Shown here: positions 53,593 to 63,125 of the stretch, piece by piece | How the letters are laid out: each line of letters starts with the position of its first letter | Position numbering within the stretch: the stretch's first letter is position 1 | Assembly (NCBI GenBank): GCA_963717195.1 | Contig: CAVQVR010000017.1 | Span: 62,001-126,000 of the forward strand | Source of the DNA: JACDAE01 sp963717195 | Lineage (GTDB): Bacteria; Chloroflexota; Ktedonobacteria; Ktedonobacterales; Ktedonobacteraceae | Reading direction: 5' to 3' | DNA: 64,000 bases | The notes under the pieces: generated by a model | The model's database searches: none | Seen by the model: the letters and a program-made list of their open reading frames with translations, nothing else | Told to the model about the DNA's origin: nothing | Position numbers and translations under genes: made by a program

Positions 53593-54636
53593 TCAACAAA
53601 AGATGGTTGCTGACCAAAAACTGGAGAAAGACTTCGTCAGACTATTCCTGCTACCCGTAAGGAAATGCTGATAATCTTTCTCTTCCTGCCCTTCCAGGAG
53701 GCGTAAAGCAGTTTCGACGAATTGAATTGCTTTGGTATGTTTCCCTGTTGCGTCTGCCGCAACTGCCTTCCAATTCAAATCCTGAGTCTGTTCCCAGATA
53801 TCAAGCCTCTCCTGTGAGGCTTGATATGCTTTTTTAGAAGCTTGCCTGCTGACATCGCTGCATTCCTGGAAGAACAAAGCTGATCCAATCAGATCGGTAA
53901 TAGACTCATGAAAACTGCGGTAGCTCTCAGAAGAGAGAAATTGCTGAGTTTGTCGTAAGAGATAGAGCAGTCCTTGCCCCACTATCAGTACCTGCATGGG
54001 ACTGGCATTACGACAAAATTGTTGGCTCTGTGCAATGCTGATATTCAATGCCTCTGTCACCTGGCTACATTCCTCGTCCAAAGGGCGTTTGCCGCCTGAT
54101 GGGAGTATGTCCGTCCTAGACAACATCCCTAACAGCAATGTGTGTTGTAGTCGTGAAGGGAGCAACTGAAGCCCCTGAAACACGATACGTAGCGTATCCA
54201 GCAGCGTATCGAGCTTCCAATTAGTATCAAGCAATGCAGCAAGGCCGTTCATTTCCAACACCGAATTTGTATCCTGTCGCTCACGTTGAGTAAAGAACTG
54301 CCGGGCATCTGTTCCTTCAGATAGCATCAGCAGTTGAGCGACGGACACCTTTTCGGCCACATAAATAGGAGGGCAGGGCTCTACAAAAGAATACTGTGCA
54401 AGATGTTCCTGCTCAAAAGTAAGGTTCTGCTTCGCATGACCTAGTAAACCCAGTTCCTGGGGGGACATATCGAAGAAGGTGCACAGTCTGCGACGTGATT
54501 CAGCATTAATCGAATAATGATGTTCAGCACGCCAGATGGTCGATGCCCCTACTTTTGCTTCTTCCGCTAATTCTACTATCGTTAAGTTGTGTTGACAACG
54601 CTCGATACGAAGCGGATGCATCTCTCCTTTTTTCAT
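53593..54636 (-). CDS. XRE-type helix-turn-helix regulator
   Basis: 347 residues from the ATG at 54636 (MKKGEMHPLRIER), which has GGAT upstream; the open frame extends to 54840 but the added 68 residues are Cys/His-rich and non-domain-like. The N-terminal HTH (about 8-60; LTIVELAEEAKVGASTIWRA, SINAESRRRLCTFFDMSPQE) resembles that of the divergent gene at 54985. The rest is helical with no family I recognise (perhaps TPR-like: AYQASQERLDIWEQTQDLNW). It is divergent from the 54985 gene, so they may share regulation from the 348-bp gap, in which I see no clear operator. Confidence 0.7.
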   Translation of the reverse strand: MKKGEMHPLRIERCQHNLTIVELAEEAKVGASTIWRAEHHYSINAESRRRLCTFFDMSPQELGLLGHAKQNLTFEQEHLAQYSFVEPCPPIYVAEKVSVAQLLMLSEGTDARQFFTQRERQDTNSVLEMNGLAALLDTNWKLDTLLDTLRIVFQGLQLLPSRLQHTLLLGMLSRTDILPSGGKRPLDEECSQVTEALNISIAQSQQFCRNASPMQVLIVGQGLLYLLRQTQQFLSSESYRSFHESITDLIGSALFFQECSDVSRQASKKAYQASQERLDIWEQTQDLNWKAVAADATGKHTKAIQFVETALRLLEGQEEKDYQHFLTGSRNSLTKSFSSFWSATIFC

Positions 54637-54984
54637 TGGCCATCCTATTATGTGTAAATAGTTACTTGCTTTTAGCGTAACAATCACATGGGACTGTTGA
54701 TTAAGCAGCCCCTGTCTTGTGTGCTGGGCATATTGTAACTGATGGCATGGCTGTACACAATGACACATAGTGGACATGTACTGAGCATCTAGAGAGCATA
54801 GCAAAACGTAAAAGTCAGAGTGATTATAGCGCTTTAGCAAAAGTGGAAAATCACACCCCTGAAGTAATCTATAGTAATGGGATGAGCAAGGAAGGATAGT
54901 CGTAAAGAGGTGGTTATGGTATGCTACTCCTAACTGCCAGCCTGGTGCGTTAGTCAGGCAAAAGATCCACTGGAGGAAATCATC

Positions 54985-56250
54985 ATGGCACCAAATCGTC
55001 GCTTGAAGCAGGCGCGAGAACTACGAGGGTGGTCTCAGGCAAAGGTTGCGGAACTGATCGGCACTGATGCAACTACTGTGAGTCGCTGGGAACGAGGGCT
55101 CTTTTTACCAACCCCTTACTTTCGTGAAAGGCTGTGTGAGCTCTTTGGTAAAAATGCAGAAGAGTTAGGATTATTAGAAGCGACACAATCCTTACATCAG
55201 CCAGATATAGCTACACTCCCAAGGGATCTGGGTAGCACCTATACCCATATGGAAAGTGGATTATCAGGACAGACTGGAACATCGGGCCGGGGTGAAATGA
55301 TCGCACTGAAACCTCGCACGTTGCCCGAGGAGGTCGATACCTTTACTTATATACTCCAGCGCTCCTCACAGGAGCAGCAAGCATACATGCTTTGGGAACA
55401 TGCCTATGTTCAGGCGTTGCAGGATCAGCGTGCTGAGGCTCAAAGGTTGGGACAGGCAAGCGTGAGCGTATTTGAACAGGTAAGACACCCTAATGCGGCA
55501 GTTGTACGCGCGTGGCTTAACCAGCAGGGGCTACTATCAGCATCCACCCCCTCTACCGATCCTGCACTACCATCAGCAATCCGCCACAAAAGATCATCCC
55601 GGCCATGGCTGCGTGCAGGTGGCGCAGGTGTATTTGTCATGCTTGTGCTTGTTGGGGGTCTTTTACTGGCAAATTTTGCCTCGGATCATCCAAAATCCTC
55701 TTCTCCCTCAGGTGTTAACTTTGCCCCTCAGGTATTAGGGGAAAATAATACACCCGCTGCATCTCATCACGTTTCCCCTGCAGTACCTGCACAACCCGAT
55801 GCTGCCCATATAGCTCCCAAAAGCCCTATAACCCCATTGCCTTCATCTTCACCTTCACCTCACTCTGTTTCACCGACACCAACACCATCACTCCTTATGA
55901 CTCCTACAAATACTCCTGCTCCTACAAATGTTGTGGGCTCTTCTATCATACCAACTATTGCTCCATCACAGTTGAATCCAAATACCTGCGATCCCGATGG
56001 GACTGGCTATCGCTGCACAATTACTCTGGCTGTCTATGCCAATACGAACGAAATGGTCTCCTGGCAAGCATCAAGTACAGGCATCCCGGTAAAATTCAAT
56101 TCGTTGCAAGGGACCATCACTACCGGCAAAAACTTACAGGAAATTGTGTACATTTATGCTGCATGTAGCCAGCATGGCACGCTCTCCTTCGCATTCAGTG
56201 CTCCCTCTTCGACTCACTCAAACTCTGTTTCCGTACCCTGGGGGTGCTGA
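54985..56250 (+). CDS. XRE-HTH membrane protein with Pro/Thr/Ser linker
   Basis: 421 residues. An N-terminal XRE HTH (about 5-60; RLKQARELRGWSQAKVAELI, TDATTVSRWERGLFLP) precedes a single membrane helix at about 207-227 (AGGAGVFVMLVLVGGLLLAN). The outside part has a Pro/Ser/Thr-rich linker (about 240-315) and a small beta-rich C-terminus with a Cys pair (NTCDPDGTGYRCTITLAVYA). The plan resembles RodZ: inside HTH, one helix, outside domain. GGAGG precedes the ATG. A MITE copy lies 20 bp past its stop. Confidence 0.8.
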   Translation: MAPNRRLKQARELRGWSQAKVAELIGTDATTVSRWERGLFLPTPYFRERLCELFGKNAEELGLLEATQSLHQPDIATLPRDLGSTYTHMESGLSGQTGTSGRGEMIALKPRTLPEEVDTFTYILQRSSQEQQAYMLWEHAYVQALQDQRAEAQRLGQASVSVFEQVRHPNAAVVRAWLNQQGLLSASTPSTDPALPSAIRHKRSSRPWLRAGGAGVFVMLVLVGGLLLANFASDHPKSSSPSGVNFAPQVLGENNTPAASHHVSPAVPAQPDAAHIAPKSPITPLPSSSPSPHSVSPTPTPSLLMTPTNTPAPTNVVGSSIIPTIAPSQLNPNTCDPDGTGYRCTITLAVYANTNEMVSWQASSTGIPVKFNSLQGTITTGKNLQEIVYIYAACSQHGTLSFAFSAPSSTHSNSVSVPWGC

Positions 56251-56269
56251 CCAAAAGTCTTCTCTTCTT

Positions 56270-56426
56270 GTAACTATTCAGGTCTGCTCGCCACCTGCGG
56301 TGGCTCGCCCAGGTTTGGTGTGGACGGTGGGATTGGCGGCTCGGGGCCGCCAATCCCACCGTCCACACCAAACGGCTTGCGAAGCGCCGTAGGCTCTGAG
56401 GAGTCAGACCCCTTCTGAATAGTTAC
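56270..56426. mobile_element. MITE-like element, copy C, with 8-bp target duplication
   Basis: It starts GTAACTATTCAG and ends CTGAATAGTTAC (perfect 12-bp inverted ends). Identical 8-mers CTCTTCTT flank it (56262-56269, 56427-56434). It is inverted relative to copies A and B. Its palindrome (56313-56373) differs from those of A and B at paired positions (for example TTGGTG/CACCAA). It lies 20 bp past the 54985 gene. Confidence 0.92.
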
Positions 56427-56476
56427 CTCTTCTTTTCAGTTACAATCCCTCCATTGGAGGAAGGTGGGTGACGCCC

Positions 56477-57373
56477 CTATCTGCTGCTTGTATCGATGGC
56501 GTCAAACTCTTCCTGGCTCAGCTTGATAGTTGCGCCTGCCACGTTCTCCTCCAGGTGTTTCACCGAAGAGGTTCCGGGAATTGGTAACATTGTGCTGGAA
56601 CGCTGGAGAAGCCACGCGAGAGCGATCTGGCTGGGTAGAGCGTTGTGTTGCTTCGCAATCTGATCCAGCGAACTTCCCTGCCTGGTAAGCTCTCCCATCG
56701 CAAGCGGCGACCACGGAATAAAGCCGATGCCCTGACGTGCGCATATGTCTATCATCTCTTCCGATTGGCTAATCGTCATCCTTTCAGACTCACGATGTGC
56801 CAGGTTATAGCGGTTCTGTACCGTAACTATCGGGACGATCTTCTGTGCTCGTGCCAGCTCGTCGAGCGTGATATTCGAGAGTCCAACATGACGAATTTTG
56901 CCTTCTGCCTTCATCTTCGCAATTTCACCAACAGAATCCTCAAATGGAACCTTTGGATCAGGACGGTGGAATTGGTAGATGTCGATACGGTCGACACGTA
57001 GACGGCGCAAACTTCCTTCCAGGGCTTCACGCAGATGTTTAGGGCTCCCGTCCGCTGGCCACTGGCCTGGACCTGTGCGCAAAAGGCCGCCTTTGGTTGC
57101 AATAACAAGCCCTTGTGGATAAGGGTAAAGAGCCTCTGCAATAATTGACTCGCTCACCTCAGGCCCATACGAATCAGCAGTATCTATGAGATTGATTCCC
57201 AATTCAAGCGCACGGTGCAACAGGGAAATGGCTTCTTGCTTGTTCGCTGGTGGACCCCAGATACCTTCGCCTGTGATACGCATTGTTCCTAGACCGAGGC
57301 GATAGACCTTCAAGTCTCCACCCAGGGTGACCGTTCCACTGGCCTGTGCTGTTTGCTGCGTTGTATCTGCCAT
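56477..57373 (-). CDS. Aldo/keto reductase
   Basis: 298 residues, the usual length of a TIM-barrel AKR. The tetrad is in place: LIDTADSYGPEV (Asp, Tyr), VIATKGG (Lys), IYQFHRPDP (His). The cofactor region PIPGTSSVKHLEENV at the C-terminus should bind NADPH. Closest to the YajO/Tas-type group of putative oxidoreductases. It probably detoxifies carbonyls or reduces sugar aldehydes; the substrate is unknown. GGAGAAAC precedes the ATG. The catalase gene follows upstream of it on the same strand, though separated by a palindrome. Confidence 0.92.
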   Translation of the reverse strand: MADTTQQTAQASGTVTLGGDLKVYRLGLGTMRITGEGIWGPPANKQEAISLLHRALELGINLIDTADSYGPEVSESIIAEALYPYPQGLVIATKGGLLRTGPGQWPADGSPKHLREALEGSLRRLRVDRIDIYQFHRPDPKVPFEDSVGEIAKMKAEGKIRHVGLSNITLDELARAQKIVPIVTVQNRYNLAHRESERMTISQSEEMIDICARQGIGFIPWSPLAMGELTRQGSSLDQIAKQHNALPSQIALAWLLQRSSTMLPIPGTSSVKHLEENVAGATIKLSQEEFDAIDTSSR

Positions 57374-57466
57374 CGTTGTTTCTCCTTGTCTTTTTATCTA
57401 TACGGTTGCCTGATTGATGTAGCTTTCTCCCCGACACCGTTTGGAAGGACGAACAAAAACGGCTGG

Positions 57467-57535
57467 GAAGCCATTTATTATTCTGTGGGCCGTCACCACG
57501 CCCGTCAGACCCCACGGAATAATAGATGGCTTACC
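57467..57535. repeat. Imperfect 22-bp-arm palindrome, AT-rich type
   Basis: AAGCCATTTATTATTCTGTG (57468-57489) is inverted at 57510-57532 with two mismatches. The inner part CCGTCACCACGCCCGTCAG also pairs partly. Different from the GTAGGGGC group in sequence, alike in architecture. Located between the AKR and catalase genes. Confidence 0.8.
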
Positions 57536-57684
57536 TACCTGTTATGCGCGTTTTACCTGTGGCGAAAAGTGTCAGTGAGAGAATACATGACCATTAATTA
57601 AGACACCCTGTCGGTGGCATACTATGATTCTCACGTACAGCACCATCAGGGCGTTTCATATGTTCTTTGAATGCTCTTCAGCGA

Positions 57685-59181
57685 CTACTTACTTTGACCA
57701 TCCTGTCCTGGAGTAGAAAGGGCAGGTGTGAGGCCGATGCCACTGGCAATCCTTGTGCCAAGTTCACTGTCTGCCTGGTACCAGTTTTTGAGTGCACGCT
57801 CCTGAACAAAGCGATCAATGCCCTGACCCAGATGGCCAACGATGTTGCTGACAAGGTGATCACGATCCGTTGCGGAGAGCGCATGGCGGTAGAAATTGCC
57901 TACCTGGACAAAATCGTTGTCCTGCGCGTGCAAGGTATATGCACTGCGCACAATCTCTCCGCTTGTGGACCAGCCTGGATCGGAAAAACGCTCCGGGTCC
58001 GCTTTGGGGCCGCCATAGCTATTTGGGGCATAAACAGGCTGCTTTCCATTGTGGCGGTAGCGCATGGCCCCGTCTTTATTGTAGCTATGCACCTCTACAT
58101 GCGGCTGATTGACCGGCAACTGCAAATAGTTGGGACCAATACGATAGCGATGTGTATCAGGATAGCTAAACAAGCGGCCAAGCAGCATTTTATCCGGGCT
58201 GGGACCGATGCCGGGAACCATATTTGCCGGTTCAAAGGCAGCCTGCTCGATCTCGGCGAAGAAGTTCTCCGGATTGCGGTCGAGCACCAGGCGTCCAATT
58301 GTCACAGGTGGATAGTCGCTGTGTGGCCAGACTTTGGTGAGGTCAAAGGGGTTGAAGCGGTAGGTTGCAGCATCCTCGAACGGCATGATTTGCATCTCCA
58401 GCCGCCAGACGGGATAGTCTTTTTTCTCAATGGCGGTGCGCAGGTCGCGGCGATGGTAGTCGGTATCTTCCGCCGACATGGCCTTTGCCTCGGCATCGGT
58501 GAAGTTCTCGATGCCCTGCTCTGTCTTAAAGTGGTATTTGACCCAGAACTTCTCGTCCTGTGCGTTGACCCACATAAAAGTGTGGCTACCGTAGCCGTTC
58601 ATGTTACGATAGGTGCGCGGTGTGCCACGATCAGACATCAGAAACGCCACCTGATGCAGCGATTCCGGAGAAAGGGACCAGAAATCCCATTGCGCATTGT
58701 TGCTGCGCATATCGGTATCGGGCATGCGCTTCTGCGAATGAATGAAATCGGAGAACTTTGAAGGGTCACGTATGAAGAAGATCGGTGTGTTGTTGCCGAC
58801 CAGGTCATAGTTGCCCTCTTCGGTATAGAATTTGATGGCGAATCCGCGCGGATCGCGTACGGTGTCGGCTGATCCTAGTTCGCCAGCCACCGTCGAGAAG
58901 CGGAGAAGCACTGGTGTGCGCTTACCAACTGTATTGAGGAAAGCAGCCTTTGTCCACTGAGTGACATCGGCTGTTACTTCAAAATAACCGAATGCACCGC
59001 TGCCTTTTGCGTGAACAACGCGTTCTGGCACGCGCTCGCGGTTGAACTGCGCCATTTTTTGAATCACATAGTGATCTTGTAATAGCAGCGGTCCATCAGG
59101 GCCAACTGAGAGTGAATATTCATCGCTGGTGGCGGGAATGCCAGCATCGGTTGTTGTTATGGGTTTTTGTTCGTCGCTCAT
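57685..59181 (-). CDS. Monofunctional haem catalase
   Basis: 498 residues, small-subunit catalase. The distal His57 (RVVHAKGSGAFG), Asn in LVGNNTPIFFIRD and proximal Tyr in RLFSYPDTHRYR are all present, with RFSTVAGELGSADTVRD upstream. It removes hydrogen peroxide in the cytoplasm. GGAG precedes the ATG at 59181. It is monocistronic. A -35-like TTGACA lies about 70 bases upstream (minus), but no convincing -10 follows it. There is a long open frame on the opposite strand, a by-product of base composition. Confidence 0.96.
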   Translation of the reverse strand: MSDEQKPITTTDAGIPATSDEYSLSVGPDGPLLLQDHYVIQKMAQFNRERVPERVVHAKGSGAFGYFEVTADVTQWTKAAFLNTVGKRTPVLLRFSTVAGELGSADTVRDPRGFAIKFYTEEGNYDLVGNNTPIFFIRDPSKFSDFIHSQKRMPDTDMRSNNAQWDFWSLSPESLHQVAFLMSDRGTPRTYRNMNGYGSHTFMWVNAQDEKFWVKYHFKTEQGIENFTDAEAKAMSAEDTDYHRRDLRTAIEKKDYPVWRLEMQIMPFEDAATYRFNPFDLTKVWPHSDYPPVTIGRLVLDRNPENFFAEIEQAAFEPANMVPGIGPSPDKMLLGRLFSYPDTHRYRIGPNYLQLPVNQPHVEVHSYNKDGAMRYRHNGKQPVYAPNSYGGPKADPERFSDPGWSTSGEIVRSAYTLHAQDNDFVQVGNFYRHALSATDRDHLVSNIVGHLGQGIDRFVQERALKNWYQADSELGTRIASGIGLTPALSTPGQDGQSK

Positions 59182-59459
59182 GGTTACTCCAATTCTGGTC
59201 TAACACTTGTTTCTTCTAACACTCGTTCCTAAAGTACTGTGTCTTTTTGTGTCAACGAAGTATTCCAGTCTATTGTAATCACATAGGAATGGAAGAAGTC
59301 CACCTCTCTTGATGAGTTCTACCGTTTTTTCTCTGTTTGAAGCGAGTTTCGGAGTGAGATCCGTTTTTTGAAAACAAGCTCAATGGTCGCACTCGCCGTT
59401 GCTCCTATGAATCGTGACTTTATGATATGCTTACACTATATAGTAAGGAGGATCGCTAG

Positions 59460-60446
59460 ATGCAAAATAGAGATAAAACTTCTACAGATGCACAAATACC
59501 TTCTCAGTTGCTAGCACAAGAGCGAGTCGGGCTGGCCGTATATGGAGCAAATGCAGCCTTATCTGTATCTGCCATTGTTGCAGCAGAGTCTGCTGGTGTA
59601 CGACAGGCGTGGATGACTCAGGGAGGTCCATCTCCAGATACCCTCAGCATCTTTGCGGCGGCGGCAATGCAGACAACCAGTATACGCCTGGGAACGGCTA
59701 TTATCCCTACCTATCCGCGTCATCCGCTCGCACTGGCGCAGCAGGCATTAACACTTGGCGATCTTGCGCCTGGGCGGCTACGCTTAGGCATTGGTCCTAG
59801 CCATCGCCCAACTATCGAGGGAGTGTACGGTATTCCTATGACGGCACCTTTAGACCACCTGCGCGAGTATGTAGCCATTCTACGGGCCGCACTCTGGGAA
59901 GGCAAGGTCGATTATCACGGGAACTTCTTTACTGTCAAGACGACGCTGCCACGTACTCCACGCACCCCTATTCTGATCTCGGCCCTGCGTACTGGTGCAT
60001 TCCAACTGGCAGGAGAGGTGGCCGATGGTGCTATCTCCTGGGTATGTCCTGTTCCATATCTGATCGAGAAGGCATTTCCTGCTCTACAAGCTGGTGCTGC
60101 AAAAAATGCGCGTACAGCCCCTCCTCTGATAGCGCATATTTCGGTCGCACTTAGTCAGAGGCGCCCGGCAGTGTTAGATGCGGCACGTAAGCGACTCGGT
60201 ATGTATGGAAAACTTCCTTTCTATGCTGGTATGTTTGCCGATGCAGGTTTCCCCGTCTCCTCCGATGGGACAATGTCCGATGCTCTTATAGATAGCCTGA
60301 TTGTCTCCGGAGATGAAGCAACCGTTGCGGCGCGTCTTACTGATCTGTTGGCACAAGGATTGGATGAATTGCTCGTTATGCCTATAGCAGTCACGGACGC
60401 TGAAGATGAGCAGACGCGACTTGCAAGGTTGATTGGGCAGCTCTAA
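59460..60446 (+). CDS. LLM-class (luciferase-like) oxidoreductase, F420-type
   Basis: 328 residues, typical of the TIM-barrel LLM fold. GVRQAWMTQGGPSPDTLSIF, TSIRLGTAIIPTYPRHPLAL, ALGDLAPGRLRLGIGPSHRP-like and EVADGAISWVCPVPYL segments match F420-dependent LLM proteins. The cofactor is inferred from family resemblance; FMN is possible. The substrate is not known. AAGGAGG lies upstream of the ATG. A palindromic CTTACACTATATAGTAAG (59426-59443) sits in its leader and might be an operator. It is followed 126 bp later by the LarA homologue. Confidence 0.88.
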   Translation: MQNRDKTSTDAQIPSQLLAQERVGLAVYGANAALSVSAIVAAESAGVRQAWMTQGGPSPDTLSIFAAAAMQTTSIRLGTAIIPTYPRHPLALAQQALTLGDLAPGRLRLGIGPSHRPTIEGVYGIPMTAPLDHLREYVAILRAALWEGKVDYHGNFFTVKTTLPRTPRTPILISALRTGAFQLAGEVADGAISWVCPVPYLIEKAFPALQAGAAKNARTAPPLIAHISVALSQRRPAVLDAARKRLGMYGKLPFYAGMFADAGFPVSSDGTMSDALIDSLIVSGDEATVAARLTDLLAQGLDELLVMPIAVTDAEDEQTRLARLIGQL

Positions 60447-60572
60447 ATCTCTGAAGGTAAGAGCCATACTATACTTGTTGCTAATCTGGCTATTCTTGTA
60501 TCCATCGCGTATGATACAAAGAATACCATTCTATCAATCTGCCAACGAAGCCAGTTTGCAAAGGAAAGCATC

Positions 60573-61846
60573 ATGATTCACGGCAAAGGTTCAACCTCAG
60601 CACTGATAACGACGGAAGACATACAACAACTGCTTGCCCAATCTTTCGCTGAATTGTCACTGGACGGCAAGCGCGTGCTGATCATTATCCCGGATGCGAC
60701 ACGTACAGCTCCCATCCCTCTGCTCTTTCGCTTGCTCTATAAGCAACTAGGACATCGTGTGGCGCGGCTGGATTACTTGATTGCCCTGGGGACACATCCT
60801 CCCATGCCTGAGGAGGCCATAGAAAAGCTTGTGGGCGTATCACAAGCCGAGATGACGGAGCACTATCCCAACTCGCGGGTCTTCAATCATCGGTGGGATA
60901 AGCCGGATGCACTGCAGACAATTGGCGTGATCTCATCTCAGGAAGCACATCATCTGACGGAGGGGATACTGGCGGAGGAGGTGCCTGTCACGCTCAATCG
61001 TATGATCTTTGACTATGACCTGCTGGTTATCTGTGGACCAGTTTTCCCCCACGAGGTCGTAGGCTTCTCCGGCGGCGCGAAATATCTTTTCCCAGGCATT
61101 GCAGGTGCGAACATCATCGATTTTACGCATTGGTTGGGCGCACGTCTAACCAGTATGCATACTATCGGTGTCAAAGATACACTGGTGCGCCGGGTCATCC
61201 ACCGGGCAGCAGAATTTGTACCGCGCCAATCCTCTGTATGTCAATGGTGCTTAAAGGCGAGGCGCTGCATGGACTGTATATAGGTTCTTATAAAGAAGCA
61301 TTCAGCCTTGCTGCCGACCTCTCGGGCCAACTCAATATTATCAAAGTCGAGCATCCTTTCAAACGTGTTCTCTCAATGCCAGCGCTGCATTATGATGATC
61401 TATGGACCGCCGCCAAGGCGATGTACAAGACCGAACCGGCCATTATTGATGGTGGCGAAGTGATCATTTATGCACCCCATATTAGCGAGATCTCTTACAC
61501 ACATGGCAAGTTGATTGACGCTGTGGGATACCATGTGCAGGAGTACTTCCTCAAGCAGTGGGAGCGCTTTAAGGATGTACCGGGAAGCATTCTGGCTCAC
61601 AGCACGCACGTCAAAGGGACCGGTACATATGATGCGGAGCGCCAGATCGAACGGCCACGCATTCAGGTGACGCTAGCAACCGAAATTCCTGAAGAGCGTT
61701 GCCGACTCGTCAACCTTGGCTATATGGATTATCGTACGATTGATCCGCGTGAGTGGGAGGGGCGCGAGCAAGAGGGTATCCTGTGGGTTCCCAATGCAGG
61801 TGAGATGCTTTATCGTGCAGATCTGGAAATTGCATCTCTACCTTAG
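60573..61846 (+). pseudogene. LarA-type (nickel-pincer) lactate racemase homologue with one-base frameshift
   Basis: The two halves are in different frames. The first, 60573 to about 61230, has DATRTAP, LGTHPPM, and EVVGFSGGAKYLFPG with the Lys that binds the pincer cofactor in LarA. The second resumes at about 61235 (ILCMSMVLKGEALHGLYIGS) and runs to 61846. Adding one C in CCGCGCCAATCC near 61225 restores VPRPILCMSMVL and 424 residues, exactly LarA length. Thus either a recent inactivating deletion or a sequencing error. No larB, larC or larE is present in this window. If intact, it would racemise a 2-hydroxy acid. Confidence 0.85.
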
Positions 61847-61878
61847 AATACTATCAAGGTTCTTTTGGATGCGCACAG

Positions 61879-61900
61879 GCGTCGTAAACGCGGCCCCTAC
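61879..61900. repeat. Half-copy of the GTAGGGGC palindrome family
   Basis: GCGTCGTAAACGCGGCCCCT followed by AC, 33 bp after the LarA homologue's stop. Only one arm. Confidence 0.55.
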
Positions 61901-61960
61901 ATAGGGTAATGCCGCTTCACGAGGCGCGTGCGGAAAATAGTAGATCAGGAGGAATGAGTG

Positions 61961-62767
61961 ATGACTATCCCAACACTGCCATTTGGACGAAGCGGGCATA
62001 TGAGTACGCGGACCGTCTTTGGAGCTGCATCTCTGGGTGCAGTCTCGCAAGCGGAGGCAGATCGTACCCTGGAAGTGCTACTCCAGTACGGCGTGAATCA
62101 TATCGACGTGGCTGCGAGTTATGGTGATGCTGAACTACGCATTGCTCCCTGGCTCAAGCAGCACCGGAACGCTTTTTTCCTTGCGACCAAGACAGATGCA
62201 CGAACGGCGAAAGAAGCACGTGAAGAGTTGCATCGTTCATTGGATCGTATGGGTGTCGACTCCGTGGATCTGTGGCAATTTCATAATCTTGCCGATCCGA
62301 TTGAATGGGATGTAGCGTTAAGTCCCGGTGGTGTACTTGAGGCTGCCATTGAGGCAAAGCAGCAAGGGCTGATACGCGGTATCGGTGTCACAGGTCATGG
62401 GCTCCAGATTGCTGCCAATCACAGGCGCAGCCTTGAGCGTTACGACTTTGACTCCGTTCTGCTCCCTTACAACTACATCACGATGCAGAATCCCTACTAC
62501 GCTGAAAATTTCAATGCCCTCGTCGCGACCTGTCAGCAACGCAATACAGCCGTAGTGACGATCAAATCGATTGCTTACAAACCCTGGCGAGGACGCCAAC
62601 ATACGCGTACTACCTGGTATGAGCCATTGGAAGAGCAGCACGATATCGATCTGGCGGTACAGTGGGCACTTGCGCGACCAGATATTTTCCTGGCAACGGT
62701 GGGTGATATCAACCTGCTTCCTAAGGTACTTGATGCCGCCAGCCGCTTTCCAATCCGGCCCATCTAA
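61961..62767 (+). CDS. Aldo/keto reductase (second)
   Basis: 268 residues from the ATG at 61961; a GTG one codon upstream is also possible, both after AGGAGG. Tetrad: HIDVAASYGDAE (Asp, Tyr), FLATKTD (Lys), DLWQFHNL (His). The C-terminal VGDINLLPKVLDAA motif is in the NADPH-binding region. It is a shorter AKR than the gene at 56477 and only distantly related. It lies 114 bp after the LarA homologue and may act on a related hydroxy acid or sugar aldehyde; this is only context. Confidence 0.9.
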   Translation: MTIPTLPFGRSGHMSTRTVFGAASLGAVSQAEADRTLEVLLQYGVNHIDVAASYGDAELRIAPWLKQHRNAFFLATKTDARTAKEAREELHRSLDRMGVDSVDLWQFHNLADPIEWDVALSPGGVLEAAIEAKQQGLIRGIGVTGHGLQIAANHRRSLERYDFDSVLLPYNYITMQNPYYAENFNALVATCQQRNTAVVTIKSIAYKPWRGRQHTRTTWYEPLEEQHDIDLAVQWALARPDIFLATVGDINLLPKVLDAASRFPIRPI

Positions 62768-62923
62768 CGAACAGATGCAAGAATTGCTATCTCGCGTGCA
62801 GATGGAACCTCTGTTTGTGTAGGGGGCGATGTTCACTTTACGACCCCTCCGACGCACGGTACACGTGAATTACGCTGTTGGTTTAGGATGTTTCCGACAT
62901 ACGGTTTAGATAAAAAATTGGTG

Positions 62924-62976
62924 AAAAGACCTCCTTTACTGGTTACTTATTGGTAGCTGGTGGGAGGTCTTTTTTA
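62924..62976. terminator. Bidirectional rho-independent terminator
   Basis: AAAAGACCTCC / GGAGGTCTTTT with a 28-nt loop and T6 on the plus side and T-rich on the minus side. It serves the aldo/keto reductase gene (plus) and, in the opposite direction, the tRNA-Arg transcript. Confidence 0.75.
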
Positions 62977-63014
62977 CTGTGTGGAGCAGGTTTATGCGGA
63001 AGAGTTTATTTTGA

Positions 63015-63087
63015 TGGGGCTGGGCGGACTCGAACCGCCGACGCACGGTTTAGGAAACCGACGCTCTATCCACTGAGCTACAGCCCC
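63015..63087 (-). tRNA. tRNA-Arg (anticodon CCT)
   Basis: On the minus strand, a complete cloverleaf of 73 nt: acceptor GGGGCTG / CAGCCCC, D-stem GCTC / GAGC, anticodon loop TTCCTAA (anticodon CCT, codon AGG), T-arm GGCGG-TTCGAGT-CCGCC, discriminator A. The CCA end is not encoded. The first anticodon-stem pair is a T-T mismatch. A promoter (63097-63125) and a terminator (62924-62976) give a single-gene transcript. Confidence 0.96.
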
Positions 63088-63096
63088 GCAAAGCCA

Positions 63097-63125
63097 ATAA
63101 TAACACATAGAGAATAGGTCTTCAA
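63097..63125 (-). promoter_or_regulatory. Promoter of tRNA-Arg
   Basis: On the minus strand: TTGAAG, a 17-base spacer and TATTAT, ten bases before the tRNA 5' end. Confidence 0.6.

Noticed and set aside
57667..58761. 364-codon open frame on the plus strand
   Set aside because: Entirely antisense to the well-supported catalase gene; its product is not family-like.
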